Part shown: in pieces, positions 46,704 to 57,880 of the stretch | How the letters are laid out: every line of letters starts with the position of its first letter | Position numbering within the stretch: the stretch's first letter is position 1 | Assembly (NCBI RefSeq): GCF_000275845.1 | Contig: NW_006766886.1 | Location: 1,278,945 to 1,342,944 of the forward strand | DNA length: 64,000 nucleotides | Direction of reading: 5' to 3' | Source: Dichomitus squalens LYAD-421 SS1 | Taxonomy: Eukaryota; Basidiomycota; Agaricomycetes; Polyporales; Polyporaceae | The notes under the pieces: model-generated | Told to the model about the DNA's origin: nothing | Database searches by the model: none | Seen by the model: only the letters and a program-made list of their open reading frames with translations | Made by a program: the position numbers and the translations under genes

Positions 46704-48756
46704 ATGGCTGAAATTCACGACCAGTTCGACACCATCCTCATCCTCGACTTTGGCTCTCAGGTATGTTGTCGTTGTTTCTGCTGAATGCTAAGCTGAACTC
46801 AATCACAGTATAGCCATCTAATCACTAGGAGATGTCGTGAACTGAACGTATACGCCGAGCTGATGCCATGCACCCAGAAGATCAAGGAGGTGAAGTTCAG
46901 ACCAAAAGGTATGGGCTTATATATAGTTCCTCAACGTCCGCTGGTCCCTTGACGCTTCGCATTCACAGGGATCATTCTTTCCGGATCGCCATTCTCGGTC
47001 TACGACAAGGATGCACCACATGTTGACCCCGAGGTGTTTGAGCTTGGAGTACCCGTCCTCGGCATTTGTTATGGTCTTCAGGTGCGAATCTATCGCCTCC
47101 GTTATGTCATGGCTTGTACCTGAATATGCGGAAGTAGGAGATGGCGTGGAACATGAAGGGCAAGGTGGCTAAATGCGAGCATCGGGAGTACGGCTTTGCC
47201 CAGGTTGAGATATGCAAGATTGGTGGGGAGAACAAGGGAGTCGACGCGTTATTCAAGGATTTGGGCGATGATTTGCAGGTGCGTTGTACACTGAAGTTAC
47301 TTAATATATCTATCCGACCTGTGCCTCCTCAGGTTTGGATGTCGCACGGCGATCAACTTTCTGAACTGCCGGAGGGATTCCACGTCATTGGCCGCACAGG
47401 AACCGCGCCATATGCCGCGGTAGCACACAGCTCGAAGCCTTTCTATGGAATACAATTCCACCCTGAGGTCACGCACTCCAAGCGGGGAAGGGAGGTGATC
47501 AGCAACTTCGTAGTGGGCATCTGTGGCTGCAGACAGCACTGGACAATGGCAAGTTCACCGCGTCGGACTATTAGGTATACCCGTGCTAATGATCGCTTGT
47601 ACAGGAGGAGTTCATTGGAAAAGAGATCGCGCGCATTCGCGAGATCTGTGGACCCAAAGGTCGCGTGATAGGGGCGGTCAGCGGCGGTGTTGATAGTTCT
47701 GTTGCGGCGAAGCTGATGCATGAAGCTATTGGCGATCGGTGAGTTGCATATGAGTCATACTCAGACGATCATCTAACAACCATGTAGTTTCCACGCTATC
47801 ATGGTTGACAATGGCGTTCTCCGTCTTGATGAGGCGCAACAAGTGCACGAGATGTTGAACAAAGATCTTGGCGTAAACCTCACTGTCGTCGACGCGTCGG
47901 GCCTCTTCCTTTCGCGTCTCGAGGGCGTCGAGGACCCAGAACAGAAGCGCAAGATCATTGGCAACACGTTCATCAACGTCTTCGAGACCGAGGCGGCGAA
48001 GATTGAAGCCGAGGCTGAGAAGGAGGAGGCCAAGGGTAGCGAGGCCAAGGGCAAAATTGAATGGCTTCTCCAGGGTACGCTCTACCCCGACGTCATCGAG
48101 AGTATTAGCTTCAAGGGCCCAAGTGCGACGATCAAGACGCATCATAACGTTGGCGGTCTGCTCAAGGACATGAAATTGAAGCTTATCGAGCCTCTCCGGG
48201 AGTTGTTCAAGGGTAAGCTGGCACAATCGAAGCTCGTAGGTGCCGTGTCCTGATGTTGCGCATAGACGAGGTCCGCGCCCTCGGTCGTCTACTCTCCATC
48301 CCCAATCACCTGGTCCAGCGTCACCCATTCCCCGGACCCGGTCTCGCCATTCGTATCCTCGGCCCCGTCACGCGTGACCAGGTCAAGATCCTCCAACAGG
48401 CGGACAGCATCTACATCGAGGAGATCCGCAAGGCGAATCTCTACGACCAGATCAGCCAAGCGTTCGCTGTGCTTCTCCCTGTCAAGGCAGTCGGCGTTAT
48501 GGGCGACGCACGGACCTACGAGCAGGTTATCGCGCTCCGTGCGGTGCAGTCCGAGGACTTCATGACGGCCGACTGGTTCGTCTTCCCCGCCGAGGTACTC
48601 CGCCGCATCTCGTCGCGGATCACAAACGAGGTGCAAGGGATCAATAGGGTTACGTATGATATCTCGTCGAAACCACCTGCGGTAAGTGTTCAAACTCCTG
48701 CGCTGCGTGAGAAGGCCTCGTACTGAGGCATGGTCTAGACGGTGGAGTGGCTATAG
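46704..48756 (+). CDS. GUA1: GMP synthase (glutamine-hydrolysing)
   Basis: Converts XMP to GMP using glutamine and ATP, the last step of de novo guanine nucleotide synthesis, in the cytosol. Exons: 46704-46760, 46809-46908, 46969-47081, 47138-47278, 47333-47548, 47605-47738, 47788-48212, 48266-48681, 48739-48756, giving 539 residues, a normal length. The class I glutaminase triad is Cys86 (GICYGLQ) plus His and Glu in FHPEVTHS. The ATP-pyrophosphatase PP-loop is SGGVDSS. The C-terminal dimerisation domain has [14 protein letters not shown] and [12 protein letters not shown]. The fifth intron uses a GC donor (ATG|GCAAGT), required to give [17 protein letters not shown]. The last coding exon is only 18 bp and ends TVEWL, close to the usual GTIEWE. 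Confidence 0.96.
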
Positions 48757-49355
48757 ATCTATAGATATCAAAGCAATCAAATATCAAAGCAATCTATCCC
48801 TTGTGCACTGATTTTCTCTGAGTCAACAAAGTTTGGGGGTGACTGGCCCCTATACTCCACCCTCGCTTGGTAACGCCTCAGAAATTTGGTGTCTTGTGGA
48901 AAGTTGAGACGATCGAGTTCCGTTGTGTAAAACTGACTCAAACATGCCGATGATAGGCATCTCCTGCCATCTGACATTGTAGTTTTTGATCTTGTCTCCT
49001 GGACGCTGCGCCTCCTTACGTCGAAATCGGCGTAGAGGGGCTGTGGTCCCCGTTGCGTGCCGGCGCCCGCAGATTCCAGTCGCGCAATGTACTCGTGTCT
49101 GGCGTACGGCAAGCACACGCCACTGAGGAGTCAGGACACTGCGAGTTCTTGATATAAGTACACCGTACCTGATCTGGGCGAATCCTACTGGATCCATCAT
49201 GTTGTTTTAGTGAAGGCGGCGCGACTACTGGATTCTCACTGCGGCGTGACATTGCCGGCGGCTGGCGATACTTATATGAGCTCGGGTTGGGTCCTGCTCG
49301 ACAACCCCAGGATCCCATCTGCATCCAGATTTCCAGACTCCCTAGCGAACATATC
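48757..49355. other. Intergenic region GUA1 - GST
   Basis: 599 bp in tandem orientation. It starts with the repeat ATAGATCTATAGATATCAAAGCAATC / AAATATCAAAGCAATC (ATCAAAGCAATC twice at 48768-48793). No gene is seen; it holds the GUA1 3' UTR and the GST promoter. Confidence 0.5.
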
Positions 49356-50254
49356 ATGTCCACCGTCCAACGTATCCAATTCTATACCGCGCCGGTATGT
49401 CTTGTTCTGATCAATCCAACCACATTGAGCTCATATTAACGATTTCCGTATCGTTCAGTATTCTCCCTACTCGCACAGAGTTCGGCTGGCGCTCGATGAG
49501 GCTGGCGCAGACTATCTAGCGTATGAGTTCCCGAACACCCGTACCAAGCCCGACTGGTACTACCAGATCAATCCCCGCGGTCGGGTAAGACATTGGGTCG
49601 CGCTTCACTAGTATATGCTCAACTGACGATCGTTTGCCTACCAGATCCCCTCCATCGCGTACGGCGGTCCTGACGTTCCCCCGGAAGAGCCCTCGCCCGA
49701 ATCAGCGAAGCTCACCGAGTCGCTGGCGCTGATCGAATTCATCGCAGATATCTTCCCCGACTCTGGACTGCTTCCCAAAGATCCCATCCTGCGTGCTAAG
49801 GCTCGAGGGTTCATTCAGATCTATGACAGCTGGATCCAGCCTCCGTACAAGTCTGCTTTCTTCCTCGGAGAAGGCACCGAGCCCATCCTGCAGGCTATCG
49901 AGAAGCTCCAAGCAGCCCTACCTCCAACGGGATTCGCTATCGGCCAGTACTCTATCGCAGACATCGCCGTCGCCCCCTTCTTCGTTCGCATGCTGTTATT
50001 CTTGCGCCACGGTATCGGTGCATACTCGCAGGCTGACGGAGATCGCCTGCGGGAGGCTTTTGCTAGCGAGAAGTTCGCTCGGTTCAGGCAGTATGTACAG
50101 GATCTTGAGAGCCGCCCGAGCTTCCAGAAGAACTGGGATGAGGTCAGTGAGCATGGCACCTGTTGTCGGAAAGTGTACTGACCCAGCTGTGGTCACGATG
50201 CAGGCTCAGCAGGTCGAACCCTGGAAGAGTCCTCCTAAGTTCCGCAAGGAGTGA
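49356..50254 (+). CDS. Glutathione S-transferase
   Basis: Conjugates or reduces substrates with glutathione, likely in stress or xenobiotic metabolism. Exons 49356-49394, 49459-49584, 49645-50142, 50204-50254 give 237 residues, typical for cytosolic GSTs. The N-terminal thioredoxin-like half begins VQRIQFYTAPYSPYSHRV, where Ser18 sits in the position of the catalytic Ser/Cys. INPRGRIPSIAYG carries the cis-Pro, and LTESLALIEFIADIFP the Glu-Ser that binds the gamma-glutamyl group. The all-helical C-terminal half has YSIADIAVAPFFVRM with the N-cap Ser/Asp of helix 6. The class is not certain; Omega-like or a fungus-specific group is possible. Confidence 0.9.
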
Positions 50255-50719
50255 GGCCAAGTCTGCCCACATCTGTCAAATGTTAAGCAGATACCCAAGG
50301 CTCGCCAAAACGTAGCTTGTGGAGGAAGCCTATGAACATGGGTAGGACTAGACGAACTTCATCGCGTGGAAGTCTGCGTGGCGGGTCGGAGACAGAGACT
50401 GTCGTTAGTGTCGAAACCTATGTAGTAGCTGTAGATACGGGATACTACTTGAAGGCAGGAGGTGCTCCTGCAACGATATAAGTGTTTGTGATAGTCAAGA
50501 CGGCGATAACGCCAACGTCTATGGAAGGAATAGATTGCACTCATTATTGGATCAGGTCCTGAGGCAATCCTCTCGTAAGTTGTCGGCGAGACGGACCGGC
50601 TCACGGAGGCCTGCTTCCGAGCGCTCCGGTGCGTATGGGAGCGTGGCGCAAAGCCCGACTCTCCTTCGCACCAGTATCACTCCGCGACTGCATGCAACTG
50701 CAGGTATGATCATTGCGTT
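50255..50719. other. Intergenic region GST - PrpF
   Basis: 465 bp in tandem orientation without gene or clear promoter motif. Confidence 0.45.
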
Positions 50720-51979
50720 ATGCATCTCCTTGAACAGTTTCTCAGGACCTCATTCAGGATGATGTCTACTTCGCGGTCTGGGTATGCGCGAATAGCTCAT
50801 GGTGACATGATGCGAGCGCGTTCTCTTACCCAAAAGGTTGCCAATCCTCTCCCAGCCTCATTCCTCCGCGGAGGGACGTCCAAGGGTATCTTCCTCAAGC
50901 GTTCTGACCTTCCTGAGAGTCAGGATGATTGGAAACCCATCTTTCAGGGTATCATGGGCTCTCCCGATCCACACTATCGTCGCCAGCTGAACGGCATGGG
51001 TGGCGGCGTCTCCAGTTTGTCCAAGATCTGCGTCGTCGGCCCCCCTTCTTCGGCCCAGAGCGGTGTTGATGTCGAGTACACCTTCGTGCAGGTCGGCATA
51101 GAGGATGGCGAGCTTGATGTATCTGGGAACTGTGGCAACCTTTCGAGCATGATTGGCGTCTTCGCGCTCGACGAGGACCTGTGTACGCCCAGGTTCAACG
51201 AGAACAGCGGTCTGGGGACCGTCCGGTCGTACAACACCAACACAGCCAAGGTCATAGATACGACCTTCCCACTCTCTTCTTCGCACACAGCGGATCTAGA
51301 GCGCCCTGAAGTCGAGGTGGCCGGCGTACCGGGAAAGGCGTCCCGGATTGTTCTCCAGTTCGTCGACCCAGGAGGGGCACGGACGGGCAAACTGCTGCCT
51401 ACAGGCTCTCCTTCAGACAACCTCGCGCTCGAGGACACTGCTATTCCTGCCTCTCTTGTTGATGCAACAAATCCCACCGTGTTCATCGCTGCCGAGCACC
51501 TTGCGGGAGCTATAGGTCTGGAACATCGAGAGCTCACAGCAGACCATCTCACCCGTCCTGATGTCGAAGCAGTCGTTGAGCGCATCCGTCAGGCGGGCGC
51601 CGTCCGTATGGGTCTAGACCCCTCTGCGAAGGCTCAGCCCAAAATCGCCATTCTGAACGAACCTACCTCCGACAAGGACCTCACCGATGGCGTCGACGTT
51701 ATCGTTCACGCCTTTTCTATGGGAGTTTTACACAAAGCTGTGCCGATGACGGTCGGACTCTGTCTTGGAGTCGCTGCTGGGGTGAAGGGAACACTAGCGC
51801 ACGACATCCTAGCCAGAGCTCGTGGCAGGAGAGGTGTTGCCCCGGAAGGAATGGTCAGGATTCGTCACCCTGGAGGATCTGTTGACGTTGGCGCAAAGTT
51901 CGGCGACGATGGGAGTGTACTCAATGCGCAAGTAGTGAGGACAGGTCGGAGGCTGATGAAGGGTGTCGTGTGGTGGTGA
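50720..51979 (+). CDS. PrpF-family protein (2-methylaconitate isomerase-like)
   Basis: Diaminopimelate-epimerase fold. Bacterial PrpF isomerises 2-methylaconitate in the methylcitrate cycle, and relatives act on other tricarboxylates. A single uninterrupted frame of 419 residues is seen. Family blocks are ASFLRGGTSKGIFLKRSDLP, NGMGGGVSSLSKICVV, DVSGNCGNLSSMIGVFAL with the conserved Asn-Cys-Gly, PTVFIAAEHLAG, and the end HPGGSVDVGAKF. The first ~35 residues (Arg/Ser-rich, no acid after residue 5 until Asp29) could be a mitochondrial targeting sequence if the upstream Met is used; Met14 or Met15 are alternative starts. Lack of introns is unusual beside neighbours with 4-18 exons. Confidence 0.9.
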   Translation: MHLLEQFLRTSFRMMSTSRSGYARIAHGDMMRARSLTQKVANPLPASFLRGGTSKGIFLKRSDLPESQDDWKPIFQGIMGSPDPHYRRQLNGMGGGVSSLSKICVVGPPSSAQSGVDVEYTFVQVGIEDGELDVSGNCGNLSSMIGVFALDEDLCTPRFNENSGLGTVRSYNTNTAKVIDTTFPLSSSHTADLERPEVEVAGVPGKASRIVLQFVDPGGARTGKLLPTGSPSDNLALEDTAIPASLVDATNPTVFIAAEHLAGAIGLEHRELTADHLTRPDVEAVVERIRQAGAVRMGLDPSAKAQPKIAILNEPTSDKDLTDGVDVIVHAFSMGVLHKAVPMTVGLCLGVAAGVKGTLAHDILARARGRRGVAPEGMVRIRHPGGSVDVGAKFGDDGSVLNAQVVRTGRRLMKGVVWW

Positions 51980-52532
51980 ACCCCCTTGTGAAGGGTAGGT
52001 CTCTAATTCTACTTCACCATCCATACTCATGCGCTTTGCAGAGTCTGAACTCTGCAGGGTAACATGTTCTTGTACATTAGTAGGAAGGTCTATGGCATCA
52101 GAGCCCCTTCCCCACAAGAATCCTGCGACTGCTTCCATATATCTCTTCCTCTGCTCCCAGAAAGGCGTGTGGCTTTACTGCTCGAACTTGATTTGGCTCC
52201 CGGAATCCGTTTGCTATACGCTTCTGTCACGTAGTCTCGAACGACGCCGAGTCGATCGTTGACAACGAGCGTAAGGACGTCGCCATCGTGCTGTCGGTCC
52301 ACGTTCGTTCACCCCTTCGACATGCTAGGAAGCACCACAGAGTATGTCAATATGGATTCAATCCCTCTTTTCTTTGTGGTGACAAACTTCTTCAAGAATA
52401 GCTAGACGCGACACCCGTGCTGAGCATAGACCACTATCAATATCCCTCACTGCGCACCTTACGCTAACCTGAATTGCTATCCGACTCCGTCGAGCATGCC
52501 GTGAAACGCCTCGTCATCGGTACACGGGACCC
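51980..52532. other. Convergent 3' region PrpF - HET
   Basis: 553 bp between two stop codons. No gene or repeat seen. Confidence 0.45.
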
Positions 52533-54820
52533 TTACGCTTCCTTCCCATCAGCCCCAATGACCTGCAAGCCCACTCCTCTTCCACCGGATCCTGGCGTTC
52601 GACACACTTCATCCTGTGCCAGCTCGAGGGACGTGGCTGGTGTGACTAAGAGCGGTCTGGAGTTGATTTCGACGCGTAAGAAGTAATGTGATGATGTCGC
52701 CCAGTCCAGACCAAGCGTCACAGTGAGCTTCCTAGGCGCGACGGCGAGCATGATTTCCCTGCTGCTGAGTAGACTGCCCCACGGTGCAGAATACACACTC
52801 TCCCTCCACTTCACGGATCTATAAACTATCTGCACATCCCCAGACGAATTGAGGGAGGGTCGCGACATCGTCACATGGGCCTCGACGGTCAGTTCTTTGC
52901 TATCATCGTCCAGGGTCTGCCGGTACACGATGGTTATGATGTGGTCGTCGCTGGAAAGTGTTAGCCAATGAGTGGTGGGTTCCTCCTGATCCGGACCGCG
53001 GAGTTCAGCCGTGTACCCTTCGGTGCGTAGAGCGTCTCGAGTCTTCCTCCGCAGAACGAGATTGACCTTCTCGTGTGGCTCATAGCGAGCTGTCCCTGGT
53101 TGTAGGGTAGCGCGTATTGGGTGGGATATGTACACTGTCTTGAGCTGAATATCCTCATGACAGCGTTCCATGGTGGCCGATGACAAGGGGAAAAGGTTGA
53201 AATGCATGTACAAATGCCCTGGACCAGCAAATCCGCAGTACAGGTGGTCGATGCCTGACTCGGACGAAGGGATGTAGCAGACCCGCCCAAGCAGGGCGCC
53301 GGGGTGGTCAACGTGCTCGCACCCGAGTATGGCCAGATACCATCGGGATTGCAGAGTGTGCTCGGAGTCTTGCACGGCACCATGACGAAGACAGCGAGCT
53401 AGTGGTATGACTGGGATCTGCATCTGGATGCCGTGAGGGGTGGAGACGTATTGCGTGACAGGAAGGTGGGCGAGTCGGAGACGGCGGAAGACGTCGTTAT
53501 GAGACACTGCTCTGATCTTACCACCCTTGGTCAACTTCTCAGGGTGCGGAGCGAAAAGAGCCGTCTCGGATACGTCATCGGATATTCCGCATGTGATGCT
53601 GTTAGCAGCCTGGAGCAACGGGCACTGGGCAAGGTCCTGGTGTGCCTCGGTATCTGCATAGACATTCCCCCATGCAAACAGGCTCTGGTCGGGCACTCGC
53701 CGCAAGATCTCCTCTTGCAACCGTCGGAAAGCGCGCTCGCCCTCGCCATATAGCGTGTGCATATTGATGTCGAAGATCCCGAGAAGTGAGTAGGCTCGAT
53801 CTTCCGCTCGTGTTGTCTCCCGCTGGGCTGCCCACGAGAGTCGCTCGGCTACGCTGTACTCATCGAGCGACTCCAGGTGGAGTAGAGCCTCCCGAGGGAT
53901 CATCGTGATTTCCTCTACAAGCGCAGCTAGAGCGTGCTTTGATCCGATGCTCTCCCAATCCTTCGAGAGAAAGATCGCCGCGCGGGGAGCAATAAGCTCC
54001 TGGAGCGTCCACCCGCGCCTATGCCATCGGCTCGACCGGAAGGAGGACTGGCATGCGTAAGGATCCTCGCCGGAGGACACGTCGGCTAGGTAGACATAAC
54101 ACACCTCCGCACGGCCGTACCAGTCATACATTGAATTGATCGCCTCGGACAACTCTGAGCTACTTGCCTTGTCGATGCAACACGAGTCGATCCATAGGTA
54201 CTGGTAACCAGCCTCGCGGGCTACCCTGCAGGCCTCTCGAATTTTTCGCGCGAGATCGGGATCGTCCCAGATGGAGCATTGTGGCATCCGAGATTCGTCA
54301 GAGAGAGGAGCAGCTTCTGAAGAGCCCGGGGATGGGCCGAAGTAAAGGTAGCTGAGCAGGGTGAAGATGAGCAGAATAGATGACCACAGTTCTCTTAGGG
54401 AACGGTGTAGGCTGGGCTCTTCCGCGTGTGATGTGGCTGAGTCATCCTGCGTAGATCCGCGCCTTGCCGGTCTGAGGTTGGTGTCATCGTACGGAATCAA
54501 CCTCCCCTTGTTAGCCGGTGATACGGAGGCTAGAAGGAGTATGGGACTGTCAATGCCAAAGCGAGGAGGAATTGCTACATGAGCAACGAACCCACCGTAC
54601 TACCTGACGGTACCTCCAGGGAAGAGGATAAGAATGGAGGGAGACCCCTCGCTCCTCCCTGTGGAGGATGTCCTCTGGAACAGCAACGCTTCTGGATCTC
54701 CCTCAGCTCGGTATACGTCTGCTCTCCGCCTTCGTTCCAGGTATGCGACAATATGGCATAGTTCGTCCACTCTGGATTGATGTCGACGAACTCCCCGGTG
54801 TGTGTGTCCAGACAACGCAT
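52533..54820 (-). CDS. HET-domain (heterokaryon incompatibility) protein
   Basis: HET domains mediate non-self recognition and cell death in ascomycetes; in basidiomycetes the role is largely untested. Proposed exons 54614-54820 and 52533-54446 give 706 residues. The first exon starts MRCLDTHTGEFVDINPE and has the domain opening YAILSHTWNEGGEQTY. The second has YQYLWIDSCCIDK, INSMYDWYGRAEVCYVYLAD, SSRWHRRGWTLQELIAP and EDRAYSLLGIFDINMHTLYG, all standard HET blocks, followed by ~400 residues without a recognised domain (no NACHT, WD40 or ankyrin). The 167 bp intron between them has a weak donor (GAG|GTACCG). The segment between YTELREIQ and CSIWDDPDLARKI is variable in the family, so its exact splicing is uncertain. 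Confidence 0.85.
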
Positions 54821-55414
54821 TGCGTCCCCTCGACCCCACGGAGAAGAGCTGATAGATTGCGTTAGTAGGGGCTAACCAATTCCAATCCGGCTGTACAAAC
54901 GTTGAGTAGAGGGCGTACTCGTCAGATTCAGCAGAAGTAGCAGTGATCGAATGTCGATGTCCCAATAGACTCTCAGACACTCAGGATGAGTGTGAAAGGA
55001 GACGAAGACGACAAAGCCAAGATTACTAGTGGTCGGATAAGTCTCCGACGTCGGCCTGTAATCGATCGGTAACGTGGTCGGAAGCGTCTATGTTGAAAAT
55101 CCCTGCCGGCTTGTATTGACATCTGTTTGATAAGTGATGGCTTGACGGTGTATTTCCAATCTCTGCTTCTGAGTTGCGTTCAGCACGGAACTTGGATATT
55201 AGTACATTAACGAGACGAACGACAGCCACAAAGCATTGACTCAAAGCGAGTATATCTACAACACTACAACATGCTTGCAGGTAGCGTCAGCATGCAATTA
55301 CGATAGTACCCAGGAAATTCACGGCTGACATTCCAATAAAGATAGCTGCCGGGACAATGTCCAATAGACCACCCCGATCGCCGGAGCCAATCGGACGAGG
55401 TCGTAAAAAGATCA
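54821..55414. other. HET promoter region
   Basis: 594 bp between the HET start and the 3' end of the next minus-strand gene. Frames overlapping 54821-54980 are shadows. No clear TATA element. Confidence 0.4.
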
Positions 55415-57880
55415 TCAGAACGTAGGCATGGGGGGTGCTCTGCGTATATCGTCCCCTCTGTCGGACTCGTCTCTCCTTCTCTTACGGTTTTGCAACGAGA
55501 AACTGGGAGGCATCGTGAAGTATTGCTCGATGGCTGGCCCGCGTCGAGCGGGTTCCGATGGGCGAGCAGAGACAGGAGTGGGCAGTGTAGACACTGTTGG
55601 ACTCGCGGGATTTGAGTGGACTAACGACTCGATCGACATGGCCCCGGTGCCAGCTGATCCTGCCCCGTTGGCACTCGCAGAGGTCTGGTTCTGGTCCTTG
55701 GAGCCGGTGATCCAAGATGCTTTTTTGTACTATAGATTTGCAAATGTGAGCGGTATGTACTGATGAGATAGGTCTCCGAACGTACAGTCTCTAGCTCCGG
55801 TTTGCCTCTCCAGCGTGCGATGGCTTCACAAAAGCGAACTGCAGCACGTTCGACTGTCTCAGCGGGAAACTGCCAGGCAAGGTCCTCCATATGCGTTGCT
55901 ACGTCTGGAGTTGTGGACGGGACTGCGTAGAACTATTCCACAGTTTTAAAAGGGTGATTCGCAGCAGGCCTATATCACGTCACGACTCACCCGTGCCAGC
56001 CGTTCAGTCATCTCGAGCTCATATTCGAGCTCTGCGCCCTCGCGTGCATAGTAGACAGGGCCCTGACCCCCACCAAGAGGCTCGCGGAGAGAAGGAAATA
56101 AGACCTTCGTAGCCTCGTCAAGCTCTGGGAGGTCGTCCGGGTCGAATTCGGTAAACTCAGGGTCGTCGCCGCCGCTCGCCCGATTCGCCGTAGCCCCAGA
56201 CGAACTTGACGCAGTGCTATTCGGAGGCCTCGGAGGCCGCGTATGTGAATGTGACATCGCAAGGCCCACGCCCAGCAGCACCTCGAGCGGTTCGATTCCG
56301 CGCCAGTTGGCGGTGAGGTACCCTTCGAGCACCGCTCGAGTGAGCAGTCCAGCGAAGAGGTAGTACCACTCCCTCGACGGCCGGAAGGCGTTCGCCAAGT
56401 AGAACGCCGAATCCGAAGCGTGTCTCTGCGCAGTGACACGGGGCGATGTCTGCGGAGACGACATAGGACGCGGCGTAGGAGGCGCATTCATCATGTTCCC
56501 GCCCGAGTTCGAGGATCCCGCCACGACGCCGTCCTCTTCTCGCCGGTCTCCGCCGTCGACGGACGTACGGTCCTCTGTCGACTCACGTCCGAGCTCCATA
56601 GCCACCAGCGCGCTCAAGCGCATGAACCTAGGGATAAGCTCCGCGAGCTTCGTGTTGAACATCGTCGGAACCTGCCCGTTCCCCACTAGGATCCCATTGG
56701 GCATCGACGGCCGGCGGAGCACGGTGCCCTTCGGTCCTGGGCGCGCCAGCCCAGAGCCTATCCCGCTGCCATCCTGCCACCCAGTGACGCCAGTCGCGAG
56801 AACGGGGCCATTGCCTGGGGACGAGACGTCGCCGGGGCTGCTGCCGCTCGTCGACCCAGCGCGCCCGGACGCAGGGCGTCCGCGCGACTGCCCGGGGCGC
56901 ACCGTGAACTGCGACTTCGCTTCGACGCAAATTTCGCAGCCCATGTGCAGATGACGCGGGCAGCGCAGCGAAGGCGGAGAATTCGACGTATCGGGATCGG
57001 AGCCGATCGCGTACAAGGACCGAATGTACTCCGTCGGGACTGGCTTGCGGGGCGACCGTGGGATACCCGGAAGCAGCGCCGCATTAGACAGACCAGCAAG
57101 CGGGACGAGGGCGGAAGGGAGGACAGCGGAAGCGGGCACGTTAGGATCTGACGGGGCGACAGGGGCCCTGCTTGGGGGGTCAGGCGCGCGGCGAGAAAAG
57201 AAGTCGTTGACGACGGTCGCGAGCGCCAGGCGCAGACGGACGCCGTTCGGAAGCCTGTGTTGGTGCTGTCGGTTGTTCTGCGGCTGGAGCGAAGGCGACG
57301 TCGGAGGCTCCAGCAGGTCGTCGGGGTGCATCGGCCGCACCTCTGGCGGCTGGTCGAGCATCGCCGTCGCGACCTTCTCTACGCTCTCCGCGCGCTGGCG
57401 GAGGCTGCGCGCGAGGGGCAGGTCCTGGCGCTCCAGCCGCTCGTCCTCGTCATCCGCGTGTGTATGCTCTGGCCCTCCTTCGCGCGCGCTCAAGACGCGC
57501 ACGTCCTCTCCATCGCTGTAAGCCTCTTCGTCCTCTTCGAAGTTCTCCGGGCGGTCCCGGTGCACATAGTTGGAAGACGATGGACCGCCAGTGCGGTCGG
57601 TCATCCCAAGTTCTGCCCGCGCCTGGGCGAAGCGCGTCCGCCCGTGCACCCAAAGTAGGTGGTCGATTATCAACGTGCGCGTCGACTTCTCCCGTGGAGG
57701 AATGGAATGCAGGTGGTGCGCATGCTTGTGCGCGGGGGCACGGAAAGGGGCATGGTTTTGTGGGGGCTGCGGGATCGATGCGCGTTGCATCAAGGGGGAT
57801 GAGGAGGGCTGGCGGATATAGCTACTCATGTCATATTGCTGGGAGGGATGCTGCGGGCTTGAATAGCTTGAGACGGACAT
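55415..57880 (-). CDS. Conserved-looking protein of unknown function, 783 residues
   Basis: I do not recognise this protein. Minus-strand exons 55991-57880, 55786-55932, 55415-55729 join in phase to 783 residues. Ordered-looking segments stand out in a Ser/Pro/Gln-rich background: REKSTRTLIIDHLLWVHGRT followed by RFAQARAELGM (about residues 63-92), a Cys/His-containing stretch RCPRHLHMGCEICVEAK near 300, LAELIPRFMRLSALVAMELG near 405, and a helical block EWYYLFAGLLTRAVLEGYL with TANWRGIEPLEVLLGVGLAM near 500. The C-terminus has a basic cluster (NRKRRRDESDRGDD), a possible nuclear signal. The CPRHLHMGCEIC pattern might bind metal. A nuclear regulatory role is only a guess. The clean splice sites and long frame make the gene itself secure. 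Confidence 0.8.

Noticed and set aside
52687..55000. Biosynthetic gene cluster around GST, PrpF and HET
   Set aside because: No backbone enzyme (PKS, NRPS, terpene cyclase), transporter or cluster regulator is present; the genes are unrelated housekeeping and accessory functions.
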